Under the pieces are notes generated by a model. The model worked only from the letters and a program-made list of their open reading frames with translations, was not told the DNA's origin and did no database searches. Positions 1-5,022 of a stretch of 5,022 nucleotides of DNA are shown one piece after another; the first letter of the stretch is position 1, and each line of letters begins with the position of its first letter. The stretch is taken from assembly GCA_021847535.1 (NCBI GenBank), contig JAJZMR010000010.1, positions 1 through 5,022 on the forward strand, written 5' to 3'. The position numbers were made by a program, and so were the translations under genes. Source of the DNA: a bacterium. GTDB lineage: Bacteria; Babelota; Babeliae; Babelales; Babelaceae.

Positions 1-358
1 GTTTACTTTTGTTTATACTTCAATCATTTTCGATCCGAACGAATTATCGCAAAATCTGAAAAAAAATGGTGGATTTATACCGGGTATTCGTCCTGGCAAA
101 CAAACTGCAGATGAACTTGATAGGATTTTAACTCGTTTGGGGCTTGTTGGTGCAATGTATCTTGCTTGTTTAGCATTACTGCCTAATATTTTGCAGGCAT
201 TGGTTTATATGCCATTTGTTCTGGGTGGTACATCGCTTTTAATTGTTGTGGGTGTTGCTTTGGATTTGAGTTCTCAGCTAGAGGCATATCTACTTGAGAG
301 CAATTATGCGGGATTTCTTGCATCTGGTAGTCGTATTAAATCTAGGGCAGCTCGGTGA
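1..358 (+). CDS. secY: Protein translocase subunit SecY, C-terminal part (5' end outside window)
   Basis: SecY is the central channel-forming membrane protein of the Sec translocon. It works with SecE and SecG, and with SecA or the ribosome. The reading frame is open from base 2 and gives 118 residues before a TGA stop at 356-358. Near the start it carries the family signature GGFIPGIRPG (fragment residues 23-32), which lies in the cytosolic loop before transmembrane segment 9. A hydrophobic stretch (about 48-64) and a second one containing LGGTSLLIVVGVALD (about 70-86) match transmembrane segments 9 and 10. The short tail with a YAGFL motif and basic residues (RIKSRAAR) is the usual cytosolic C-terminus that contacts ribosome or SecA. 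The next gene starts inside its stop codon, which suggests translational coupling. Identification is firm from these motifs and from the operon position. Confidence 0.97.
   Translation, partial: FTFVYTSIIFDPNELSQNLKKNGGFIPGIRPGKQTADELDRILTRLGLVGAMYLACLALLPNILQALVYMPFVLGGTSLLIVVGVALDLSSQLEAYLLESNYAGFLASGSRIKSRAAR
344..347 (+). promoter_or_regulatory. Ribosome binding site for adk (supports GTG start)
   Basis: AGGG lies seven bases before the GTG at 355, inside the end of secY. This spacing supports the GTG as the start of adk, and no ATG exists between it and the P-loop. Confidence 0.55.
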
Positions 359-1032
359 AATCGATAAAAGATATCTACATTTTTATTGGCCCGCCTGGCT
401 CAGGCAAGGGATCTCTTTCGCATTTGTGTAAGAAGAATTTTGGATGGGCGCATTTATCGACGGGTAATTTATGCAGACAGCATATTGCTCGTATGACGGA
501 TATAGGCGTGCAGATAGATCAGATATTAAAATCGGGAAAATTGATCCATGATGATTTAATGATTGCGATGGTATCCGCTTGGATTCAGGAAGTTGCCGAA
601 CATGTTGCGGGGGTTATTTTAGATGGATTTCCTCGCACTGTCGAGCAAGCACGAGCGTTAGATGCTTTGTTTTCTCAAGATTTTTTTGCTCAAGCATCGA
701 TTACTGTGGTTGCTATGCACATTCATGATGATCATATCTTAGGCCGTCTCAAGACGCGTTTTGTTTGCGAAAACGAATCTTGTCAGGTTGCTTACTCATA
801 CACATCACATGAATCTTGCCTGCAACTTACGTGTAAAGAATGTGATTATCCATTGAAAAAAAGAACCGATGATGCCAGCGATGTTGTTTATGAAAGGCTA
901 AAGATTTATCATCAATATGCAGGAACGCTCCTAGATTATTATAAGAATTCTTGGCATAAGATGATCACCTTAAATGCGGAGTTACCGTTGGAGAATGTTT
1001 TTAACTCTTTTATGCAATCTACGGGAAAGTGA
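355..1032 (+). CDS. adk: Adenylate kinase, long form with Cys4 zinc LID
   Basis: Adenylate kinase catalyses ATP + AMP = 2 ADP in the cytosol and keeps adenylate pools balanced. The 225-residue product has the P-loop GPPGSGKG at 12-19. The AMP-binding segment STGNLCR is at 35-41; the family usually has Asp where this has N38, but the arginine is kept (R41). DGFPRT is at 90-95, with Q98 following. LID-side arginines R131, R135, R170 and R181 and the DD pair 172-173 match the E. coli catalytic set. The LID carries C138, C143, C160 and C163, the zinc-binding set of Gram-positive-type enzymes, but the first pair is CX4C instead of CX2C. The usual GxLVPDE reads GKLIHDD here (61-67), with His for Pro. 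Start is GTG, overlapping the secY TGA by four bases, with AGGG upstream. The position between secY and map is canonical. Function is well supported; the substitutions could alter AMP binding, which I cannot judge from sequence alone. Confidence 0.95.
   Translation: MKSIKDIYIFIGPPGSGKGSLSHLCKKNFGWAHLSTGNLCRQHIARMTDIGVQIDQILKSGKLIHDDLMIAMVSAWIQEVAEHVAGVILDGFPRTVEQARALDALFSQDFFAQASITVVAMHIHDDHILGRLKTRFVCENESCQVAYSYTSHESCLQLTCKECDYPLKKRTDDASDVVYERLKIYHQYAGTLLDYYKNSWHKMITLNAELPLENVFNSFMQSTGK
1023..1026 (+). promoter_or_regulatory. Probable ribosome binding site for map
   Basis: GGGA near the end of adk sits eight bases before the ATG at 1035 but only two before the GTG at 1029. The spacing favours the ATG as the start of map. 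Confidence 0.4.
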
Positions 1033-1034
1033 AG

Positions 1035-1793
1035 ATGATTCTGCGTAAAAATAACCACGCTTTTATGCTGATGCGCGAGGCCGGAAAACGTCTTGCGTCG
1101 ATATTTCAAAAAATACCAGCTTTGCTTAGTCCCGGCCTTTCTACCAAGGAACTTGATAGTTTTATCGAGCAGGAATTGCAAATGTTGGGTATGCATTCCG
1201 AATGTAAAGGGTATGGGTATCCACCGTTTCCTTGTGTGAGTTGTATTTCACTTAATGATGTTATCGTTCATGGTATTCCTCATGTAGATGTGCGGCTTAA
1301 AGAGGGCGATTTGATAACTGTTGATGTCTGTGCCTCATATAATGGGTATTGTGCTGATATGGCCCGCTCTTATTGTGTGGGAGGGGTTTCTTGCAAAGAG
1401 ACGATTCACCTTGTTGAAACGGCATACGAGGCATTGGAAAAAGGGATAGCGCAAGCTTGTGTAGGTAATCGTATTTCGGATATTTCGCATGCAATTCAGT
1501 CACATGTTGAATCGCAAGGTTTTGGCGTTGTCAGAGATTTTGCTGGGCATGGAATAGGCAAAAGGATGCATGAGGATCCAGAAATTCTTAACTATGGATT
1601 TCCGGGCAAGGGGCCTGTTATAGAGGTCGGCATGGCGTTTGCTATAGAGCCAATGATCACCTTGCGGGGCTATGCTGTAAAGATGGATAAAGATAAATGG
1701 ACTGCTCGGACTGCAGATGGATCGTTAGCGGCTCATGTTGAAGATACGGTTATTGTAACAGCTCAGGGGCCTGAAATTACTACTAGGTTATAA
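1035..1793 (+). CDS. map: Type I methionine aminopeptidase
   Basis: This cytosolic dimetal enzyme removes the initiator methionine from nascent proteins after deformylation. From the ATG at 1035 the product has 252 residues with the pita-bread fold motifs in order. H79 lies in VHGIP; metal ligands are D97 (TVDV), D108 (CADMARSY), H172 (GHGIG), E205 (AIEPM) and E236 (HVEDT), with H179 in MHEDP. These match the E. coli set D97, D108, H171, E204, E235 almost position for position. No N-terminal extension or zinc-finger domain is present, so it is the short bacterial type. A GTG at 1029, overlapping the adk TGA by four bases, would add Met-Lys. I prefer the ATG because it places MREAG (13-17) at the spacing usual for the family and gives a better ribosome-binding distance. 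It follows adk by two bases and precedes infA by eleven, so it is almost certainly cotranscribed. All catalytic residues are present. Confidence 0.96.
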   Translation: MILRKNNHAFMLMREAGKRLASIFQKIPALLSPGLSTKELDSFIEQELQMLGMHSECKGYGYPPFPCVSCISLNDVIVHGIPHVDVRLKEGDLITVDVCASYNGYCADMARSYCVGGVSCKETIHLVETAYEALEKGIAQACVGNRISDISHAIQSHVESQGFGVVRDFAGHGIGKRMHEDPEILNYGFPGKGPVIEVGMAFAIEPMITLRGYAVKMDKDKWTARTADGSLAAHVEDTVIVTAQGPEITTRL

Positions 1794-1804
1794 GAGTTAA
1801 ATTC

Positions 1805-2038
1805 ATGATGAAAAAAAAACAAAAAGATGATATTATAGTTATAGATGGCATTGTTCGCGAAACATTACCCAACGATATGTTTCGTGTTGAGGTTGAGGGC
1901 GGTCATATGGTTATAGGACACGCTTCAGGAAGAATGCGTATGAATGGCATACGGATGTTGCCAGGAGATAAAGTTTCAATGGAACTTTCACCCTATGATC
2001 TCACGCGGGGTAGAATTGTTTTAAGATATAAGGCATAA
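1805..2038 (+). CDS. infA: Translation initiation factor IF-1
   Basis: IF-1 binds the A site of the 30S subunit and works with IF-2 and IF-3 to select the initiator tRNA. The 77-residue product is one S1-like OB fold. Signature segments are [16 protein letters not shown] (19-34), GHASGRMR (38-45), IRMLPGDKV (49-57) and [14 protein letters not shown] (61-74). The length is a little above the common 71-73 because of a lysine-rich N-terminus (MMKKKQKDD). Two adjacent ATG codons (1805 and 1808) could each start the protein, differing by one Met. The only purine-rich site is a weak AAGAG at 1792-1796, eight bases before the first ATG. It lies eleven bases after map and 35 before rpmJ, the usual place for infA in this operon type. 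Identification is secure. Confidence 0.97.
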   Translation: MMKKKQKDDIIVIDGIVRETLPNDMFRVEVEGGHMVIGHASGRMRMNGIRMLPGDKVSMELSPYDLTRGRIVLRYKA

Positions 2039-2062
2039 TAGTTTATTATTGCAGATTCATAT

Positions 2063-2067
2063 AGAGG
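2063..2067 (+). promoter_or_regulatory. Ribosome binding site for rpmJ
   Basis: AGAGG is placed six bases before the ATG at 2074 and fixes the start of this very short gene. Confidence 0.6.
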
Positions 2068-2073
2068 TTTTCT

Positions 2074-2190
2074 ATGAAAGTACGGACATCGGTAAGTGCA
2101 ATTTGTCGTGATTGCAGAACTATTCGTCGTGATGGCGTAGTTCGCGTTATTTGTAAAAAAAATCCTCGACACAAACAGCGTCAAGGTTAG
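2074..2190 (+). CDS. rpmJ: 50S ribosomal protein L36 (bL36), zinc-ribbon form
   Basis: L36 is the smallest large-subunit protein and stabilises 23S rRNA near the peptidyl-transferase region. The reading frame encodes 38 residues and ends with TAG at 2188-2190, so it is too short for many gene finders. It begins [11 protein letters not shown] and ends NPRHKQRQG, both family hallmarks. Zinc ligands are C11, C14, C27 and H33, so this is the C+ (zinc-binding) form. The usual Pro after KVR is Thr here, and the Pro before I-C is Ala; these are mild changes. A good ribosome binding site precedes it, and rpsM begins nine bases after its stop. The infA-rpmJ-rpsM order is conserved widely. Identification is secure from motif, length and context. 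Confidence 0.96.
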   Translation: MKVRTSVSAICRDCRTIRRDGVVRVICKKNPRHKQRQG

Positions 2191-2195
2191 AAGGG
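2191..2195 (+). promoter_or_regulatory. Ribosome binding site for rpsM
   Basis: AAGGG directly follows the rpmJ stop and ends four bases before the ATG at 2200. The nine-base gap leaves no room for a structured leader just upstream of rpsM like the one S4 uses to autoregulate the E. coli alpha operon. Confidence 0.5.
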
Positions 2196-2199
2196 ATTT

Positions 2200-2589
2200 A
2201 TGGCTAGAATAGAAGGTGTAAATTTACCTCGTGAAAAACGAGTTGAATACGGGCTTACTTATTTGTATGGCATTGGTTTAAAGCGTTCGCGAGATATTTT
2301 AAACAAATTACACATTAATTTTGATACGCGTATCAAAGATTTAACGGATCAGGAAGTTGCATCTCTTCAGAAAGAGGTTACGAGTAACTATCTTATTGAA
2401 GGTGATTTGCGTAAGGACATTAAGGCTCATATCAAGAGACTTCAGGATATCGGTTCATATAGAGGATCGCGCCATAAACGATCTCTTCCGGTGCGTGGTC
2501 AAAGAACAAAAACTAACGCGCGTACTCGCAAGGGGCCTCGTAAGGCAAGTTCGATTGTTGCTCTCAAACGTAAAGTTACTAAGAAATAA
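2200..2589 (+). CDS. rpsM: 30S ribosomal protein S13 (uS13)
   Basis: S13 sits in the head of the 30S subunit. It contacts the P-site tRNA through its basic tail and forms bridges to the large subunit. The 129-residue product starts [10 protein letters not shown], followed by the helix-two-turn-helix region with YGIGLKRS (23-30). It ends in the highly conserved tRNA-contacting segment with [20 protein letters not shown] (96-115). A further basic tail reaches KVTKK. Length is slightly above the usual 115-125 because of this tail. Start is the ATG at 2200 with AAGGG upstream. It is followed after 16 bases by rpsK, the normal alpha-operon order. Nothing essential appears to be missing. Confidence 0.97.
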   Translation: MARIEGVNLPREKRVEYGLTYLYGIGLKRSRDILNKLHINFDTRIKDLTDQEVASLQKEVTSNYLIEGDLRKDIKAHIKRLQDIGSYRGSRHKRSLPVRGQRTKTNARTRKGPRKASSIVALKRKVTKK

Positions 2590-2605
2590 GTAACATAGGT
2601 ATCAT

Positions 2606-2989
2606 ATGACTTATAAGAAAAAAACTAAAAAAAATAAACGAGTTGTCGATTCTGCAGTTGTGCATGTAAAATCATCCTTTAATAATACTCTTGTTACCAT
2701 AACGACGATTGAAGGAGACGTTTTATTGCGATCAAGTTCTGGTAAATTAGGATATAAAGGTGCGCGCAAAGGGACTCCTTTTGTAGCATCACAAATAGGA
2801 TCAACGCTTGCCAAAGAAATGAGCGGCTTGGGAATTAGGCAGCTTGAAATTAACCTTCAAGGTCCGGGATCAGGAAGAGATTCTGTTGTTCGTGCTTTGC
2901 AGTCGTCTGGATTTAATATTTCCGTGTTGCGAGATGTCACTCCGCTGCCTCATAACGGATGTCGCAGACCTAAAAAGCGACGTGTATAG
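2606..2989 (+). CDS. rpsK: 30S ribosomal protein S11 (uS11)
   Basis: S11 binds 16S rRNA on the platform of the small subunit, near the mRNA exit and the E site. The 127-residue product has a lysine-rich N-terminus (MTYKKKTKKNKR). Family segments follow: VKSSFNNTLVTIT (21-33), LGYKGARKGTPF (48-59), GPGSGRDS (86-93) and RDVTPLPHNGCR (109-120). The tail normally reads HNGCRPPKRRRV; here the first of the two prolines is R121. The segment VLLRSSSGK (39-47) replaces the more usual ISWSSAG-type sequence, but the fold markers around it are intact. An AGG (2597-2599) six bases before the ATG is a modest ribosome binding site. It lies between rpsM and rpsD, as in most bacteria. Identification is secure. 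Confidence 0.97.
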   Translation: MTYKKKTKKNKRVVDSAVVHVKSSFNNTLVTITTIEGDVLLRSSSGKLGYKGARKGTPFVASQIGSTLAKEMSGLGIRQLEINLQGPGSGRDSVVRALQSSGFNISVLRDVTPLPHNGCRRPKKRRV

Positions 2990-3022
2990 CAATTGTTTAG
3001 AAATGAAAGTTTAAGTATTTTT

Positions 3023-3592
3023 ATGGAAAAAAGATCATCACAGGCAAAATCAGAAAGAGGACAAAAAAATTCTTCTGAAAATGTAGTGAAAAAAGGTAGA
3101 AAAACTACCGAATATGGTAAGCAGCTTGATGAAAAACAAAAAGTTAAGCAAATGTATGGTATGCGTGAGCGTCAATTTAGAAAATTTTACGCCATTGCTA
3201 CTTCAAGTAAAGAGGCTCCAGGCCAATTGCTATTGAGTCTTCTTGAAAGACGTCTGGATAATGTTGTGTTTCGTTTGAAGCTTACAACAACACGTGCTCA
3301 AGCTCGTCAGATTGTTGTACATGGCCATGTTTTTGTTAATGGAAAAAGAGTTTATTCTCCTTCATATTTTGTAGAAATTAATGATGTGGTTTCTCTTTCT
3401 CCTGCGCTTGAAAAACATACGGTTTTTATGGAAACCGTTGTTGATAAGCGGCTTAACTCGGGGGTAAAAGTTCCCGATTGGTTGGAGCTAGATAAAAAAG
3501 CTCGTTCAGGAAATGTTTTGCGTATGCCTGTTCGTGCAGATATTCAAGTTCCTATTGAAGAGTATCTCATCGTTGAGTTGTACTCCAAGTAA
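3023..3592 (+). CDS. rpsD: 30S ribosomal protein S4 (uS4), short N-terminus without zinc module
   Basis: S4 is a primary 16S rRNA binder that starts assembly of the 30S body and lines the mRNA entry channel. From the ATG at 3023 it has 189 residues. The core is clear: TEYGKQLDEKQKVKQMYG (29-46), ERQFRKFY (49-56), the S4 RNA-binding domain from LLERRLDNVVFRL (73-85) through RAQARQIVVHGHVFVNGKRV (91-110), and the terminal YLIVELYSK. The N-terminus does not resemble the family: the opening MARYxGPxCrxCRREG, the second Cys pair or its Cys-less equivalent, and PGQHG are absent. A polar, lysine-rich stretch replaces them, so TEY falls at about residue 30 rather than about 50. An in-frame TTG at 2993 would add ten residues but restores no motif and has no ribosome binding site. 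The 33-base gap after rpsK is too small to hide the missing module by frameshift. No strong ribosome binding site precedes the ATG. The gene call is firm; the exact start is less sure. Confidence 0.93.
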   Translation: MEKRSSQAKSERGQKNSSENVVKKGRKTTEYGKQLDEKQKVKQMYGMRERQFRKFYAIATSSKEAPGQLLLSLLERRLDNVVFRLKLTTTRAQARQIVVHGHVFVNGKRVYSPSYFVEINDVVSLSPALEKHTVFMETVVDKRLNSGVKVPDWLELDKKARSGNVLRMPVRADIQVPIEEYLIVELYSK

Positions 3593-3610
3593 TAGGTTAA
3601 ATAAAGATAT

Positions 3611-3617
3611 AGAGGGG
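3611..3617 (+). promoter_or_regulatory. Strong ribosome binding site for rpoA
   Basis: AGAGGGG ends five bases before the ATG at 3623. It is among the best ribosome binding sites in the window and fixes the rpoA start. Confidence 0.6.
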
Positions 3618-3622
3618 TATAC

Positions 3623-4666
3623 ATGCAAAAAAGAGAATATCAATCACTTACTATTCCGCAGCTTGCGTGGAATAAGCAGACCTTGTCTTCAACGTTTGGT
3701 CAATTAATCGTTGAACCGCTTGAGCCAGGCTTTGGTGCAACTGTAGGAAACGCAGTACGGCGTACTTTGTTGGGTGCTATCGAGGGATCTGCTGTTACAT
3801 CTGTTATTATTAAAGGTGTAAATAACGAATTTTCTTCAGTTTCTGGAGTGATTGAAGATGTTGTTCAAATAGTTTTAAATTGCAAAGAAATTATTATCAA
3901 AAATAAAACTGGTAAGCCTGGAACTATGAAGTTACTTGTGTCAGGTGAGGCAGTTGCTCGCGTGGCTGATATTCAGGCTGATGATCACTTGGAGCTTATC
4001 AATAAAGAGCATGTTATTGCTCATGTTGCGCATGAGGGGCTTTTAGATATAACTTTTTTTGTTGAATCTGGACGGGGGTATCAACCTGCGCAATGGCCAT
4101 TAGGCAAAGCACTTCAACCGGACAATAAAATTTACATTGATGCAATGTTTTCACCTGTGCGTAAGGTAAGTTATGATGTTGAAAAAACGCGTGTAGGAAC
4201 CTCTATTGATTATGATAAACTCCTATTGCAGATTGTCACAGATGGTACAGAATCGCCACTTGAAGTTTTGCGATATGCTGTTTCAGTTTTACGTTCGCAA
4301 TTAGAGCATTTTCTTTCTGCCCCAGAGATTCCTTTTAACGATATTTCGCGTCCTGCAGTAGAAGTGGATCGTGCAGAATTGAAAACTGAATCCCAGAATA
4401 TTCATTATAAAGGTATTCCAGTCGATTTTCTTTTAAAGCCGATTAATGCTTTGGAATTTTCTGTTCGTGCACATAATTGTCTTATTAATGCCGGCATTAA
4501 AAGAATAATAGATCTTGTTAATTTGACTCCGGATGAAGTTTTGAAAATTAAAAACTTTGGTCGTAAATCGCATGAAGAAGTCATAGAGGGTATGAAATCA
4601 TTTGGACTTTCTTTTGGTATGAATATAAAAGAAGCTGAATTAAGAAAGTTGATCGATAAGGAATAG
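3623..4666 (+). CDS. rpoA: DNA-directed RNA polymerase subunit alpha
   Basis: Alpha dimerises to nucleate assembly of RNA polymerase and contacts promoter DNA and regulators through its C-terminal domain. The 347-residue product is full length. The N-terminal domain (about 1-235) holds EPLEPGFGATVGNAVRRTLL (31-50), GVNNEFSSVSGVIEDV (65-80), ERGRGY-like SGRGYQP (149-155), and FSPVRKVSYDVEKTRVG with DYDKL (176-200), the assembly and beta/beta-prime contact regions. A polar linker (about 236-270) leads to the C-terminal domain (about 271-334) with FSVRAHNCL (279-287) and KNFGRKS (310-316). R282 and N285 correspond to the DNA-contacting R265 and N268 of E. coli, and K315 to K298. The two residues between V-R and N-C are Ala-His rather than the common Ser-Ala. 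The tail is charged. It lies 30 bases after rpsD and two before rplQ, the canonical arrangement. Confidence 0.98.
   Translation: MQKREYQSLTIPQLAWNKQTLSSTFGQLIVEPLEPGFGATVGNAVRRTLLGAIEGSAVTSVIIKGVNNEFSSVSGVIEDVVQIVLNCKEIIIKNKTGKPGTMKLLVSGEAVARVADIQADDHLELINKEHVIAHVAHEGLLDITFFVESGRGYQPAQWPLGKALQPDNKIYIDAMFSPVRKVSYDVEKTRVGTSIDYDKLLLQIVTDGTESPLEVLRYAVSVLRSQLEHFLSAPEIPFNDISRPAVEVDRAELKTESQNIHYKGIPVDFLLKPINALEFSVRAHNCLINAGIKRIIDLVNLTPDEVLKIKNFGRKSHEEVIEGMKSFGLSFGMNIKEAELRKLIDKE
4658..4662 (+). promoter_or_regulatory. Ribosome binding site for rplQ within rpoA 3' end
   Basis: AAGGA lies within the last codons of rpoA, six bases before the ATG at 4669. This implies close translational linkage of rpoA and rplQ. 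Confidence 0.6.
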
Positions 4667-4668
4667 CC

Positions 4669-5022
4669 ATGAATCATCAAAATGGTAGAAAAAAATTAAA
4701 TTTAAATCCACAGCATAAACGATCTTTGATGCGTAATCAGGCAATCATGTTGATTGAAAAGGGCCATTTGGTTTCGACTGTTGCCCGTATCAAAGAAGTA
4801 AGGCGCTTTGCAGAAAAATTAGTCACTCTTGCGCGTAATGGGAATGATTTTAACACACGTCGTCGTGCACAAGCATTACTTCCCTATAAAGATGCTGCTC
4901 TTGTTAAACTTTTTTTAGAAATAGCGCCGCGTTTTAAACAGCGCCCAGGCGGTTATACGCGCATCATTCCTGTTCCTCGACGCATTAGTGATACAGCTGA
5001 GATCGCACGTCTTGAGTGGCTG
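4669..5022 (+). CDS. rplQ: 50S ribosomal protein L17 (bL17), N-terminal part (3' end outside window)
   Basis: L17 binds 23S rRNA near the polypeptide exit tunnel on the solvent side of the large subunit. The frame is open from the ATG at 4669 to the window edge, giving 118 codons with no stop. Family segments are GRKKLNLNPQHKRSLMRNQ (6-24), LIEKGHLVSTVARIKEVRRFAEKLVTLA in the first half (the helical core, about 28-55), and FLEIAPRFKQRPGGYTRI (83-100). The N-terminus reads MNHQNGRKK rather than the common MRHRxxGRK, a small divergence. L17 is usually 115-130 residues long in its short form, so either little is missing or a C-terminal extension follows. It starts two bases after the rpoA stop. 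It is often the last gene of the alpha operon, so a terminator may lie just beyond the window. Confidence 0.96.
   Translation, partial: MNHQNGRKKLNLNPQHKRSLMRNQAIMLIEKGHLVSTVARIKEVRRFAEKLVTLARNGNDFNTRRRAQALLPYKDAALVKLFLEIAPRFKQRPGGYTRIIPVPRRISDTAEIARLEWL

Noticed and set aside
939..1196. Minus-strand open frame of 85 codons across the adk-map junction
   Set aside because: It lies opposite two clearly conserved genes, has no recognisable domain, and fits chance.
2039..2073. A/T-rich spacer between infA and rpmJ as a promoter or terminator
   Set aside because: No paired -35/-10 elements and no stem followed by a T-run are visible; the only clear signal is the rpmJ ribosome binding site.
2357..2593. 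Plus-strand open frame overlapping rpsM in another frame
   Set aside because: It is contained almost entirely in rpsM, whose conserved frame explains the sequence; the product is merely arginine/leucine rich.
2993..3022. In-frame TTG at 2993 as the start of rpsD, adding ten residues
   Set aside because: No ribosome binding site precedes it and the added residues do not restore the S4 N-terminal motifs; the ATG at 3023 is the simpler start.
2990..3022. T-rich end of the rpsK-rpsD spacer as an intrinsic terminator
   Set aside because: No GC-rich hairpin precedes the T-run, and the genes downstream belong to the same conserved operon.
2990..3110. A frameshift hiding the canonical S4 N-terminus
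   Set aside because: Only 33 bases separate the rpsK stop from the rpsD ATG, and I see no GPxC or PGQHG-like segment, so a simple frameshift cannot account for the loss.
3513..3707. Plus-strand open frame bridging rpsD and rpoA
   Set aside because: It overlaps both conserved genes out of frame and has no recognisable motif.
4405..4680. Minus-strand open frame of 91 codons opposite the rpoA 3' end
   Set aside because: It is fully antisense to the alpha C-terminal domain and resembles no known protein; it is probably a by-product of AT-rich coding sequence.

Overview
This window is a compact stretch of a bacterial ribosomal-protein operon, read entirely on the + strand. It begins in the last part of secY and ends inside rplQ. 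The order is secY (C-terminal part), adk, map, infA, rpmJ, rpsM, rpsK, rpsD, rpoA, rplQ (N-terminal part). This is the classic spc/alpha operon junction found in many bacterial phyla. No gap between genes exceeds about 35 bases, and I see no convincing internal promoter, terminator, RNA gene, repeat, mobile element or CRISPR array.

The sequence is AT-rich, with A/T favoured at third codon positions. TGA ends secY and adk, and no gene has an in-frame TGA, which fits the standard bacterial code. Placing adk-map-infA-rpmJ between secY and rpsM argues against Rickettsia-like and Chlamydia-like layouts as I know them. Compact AT-rich genes and somewhat divergent ribosomal proteins could suit a streamlined or host-associated lineage such as Candidatus Dependentiae (TM6). 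That placement is a guess, and a phylogeny would be needed to settle it.

Region by region: 1-358 encodes the last two membrane segments and cytosolic tail of the SecY translocon. Bases 355-1032 encode a zinc-LID adenylate kinase whose GTG start overlaps the secY stop. Bases 1035-1793 encode a type I methionine aminopeptidase. Bases 1805-2190 encode IF-1 and the 38-residue L36, which falls below the usual ORF length cutoff. Bases 2200-3592 encode S13, S11 and S4. Bases 3623-4666 encode the RNA polymerase alpha subunit, and L17 runs off the end.

The genes form one growth-related set: protein export (SecY), adenylate balance (Adk), nascent-chain maturation (Map), translation initiation (IF-1), ribosome assembly (L36, S13, S11, S4, L17) and transcription (RpoA). 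I found no undescribed system. The points most worth a second look are an S4 protein lacking the usual N-terminal zinc/five-way-junction module, and an adenylate kinase whose zinc knuckle has an unusual CX4C spacing.
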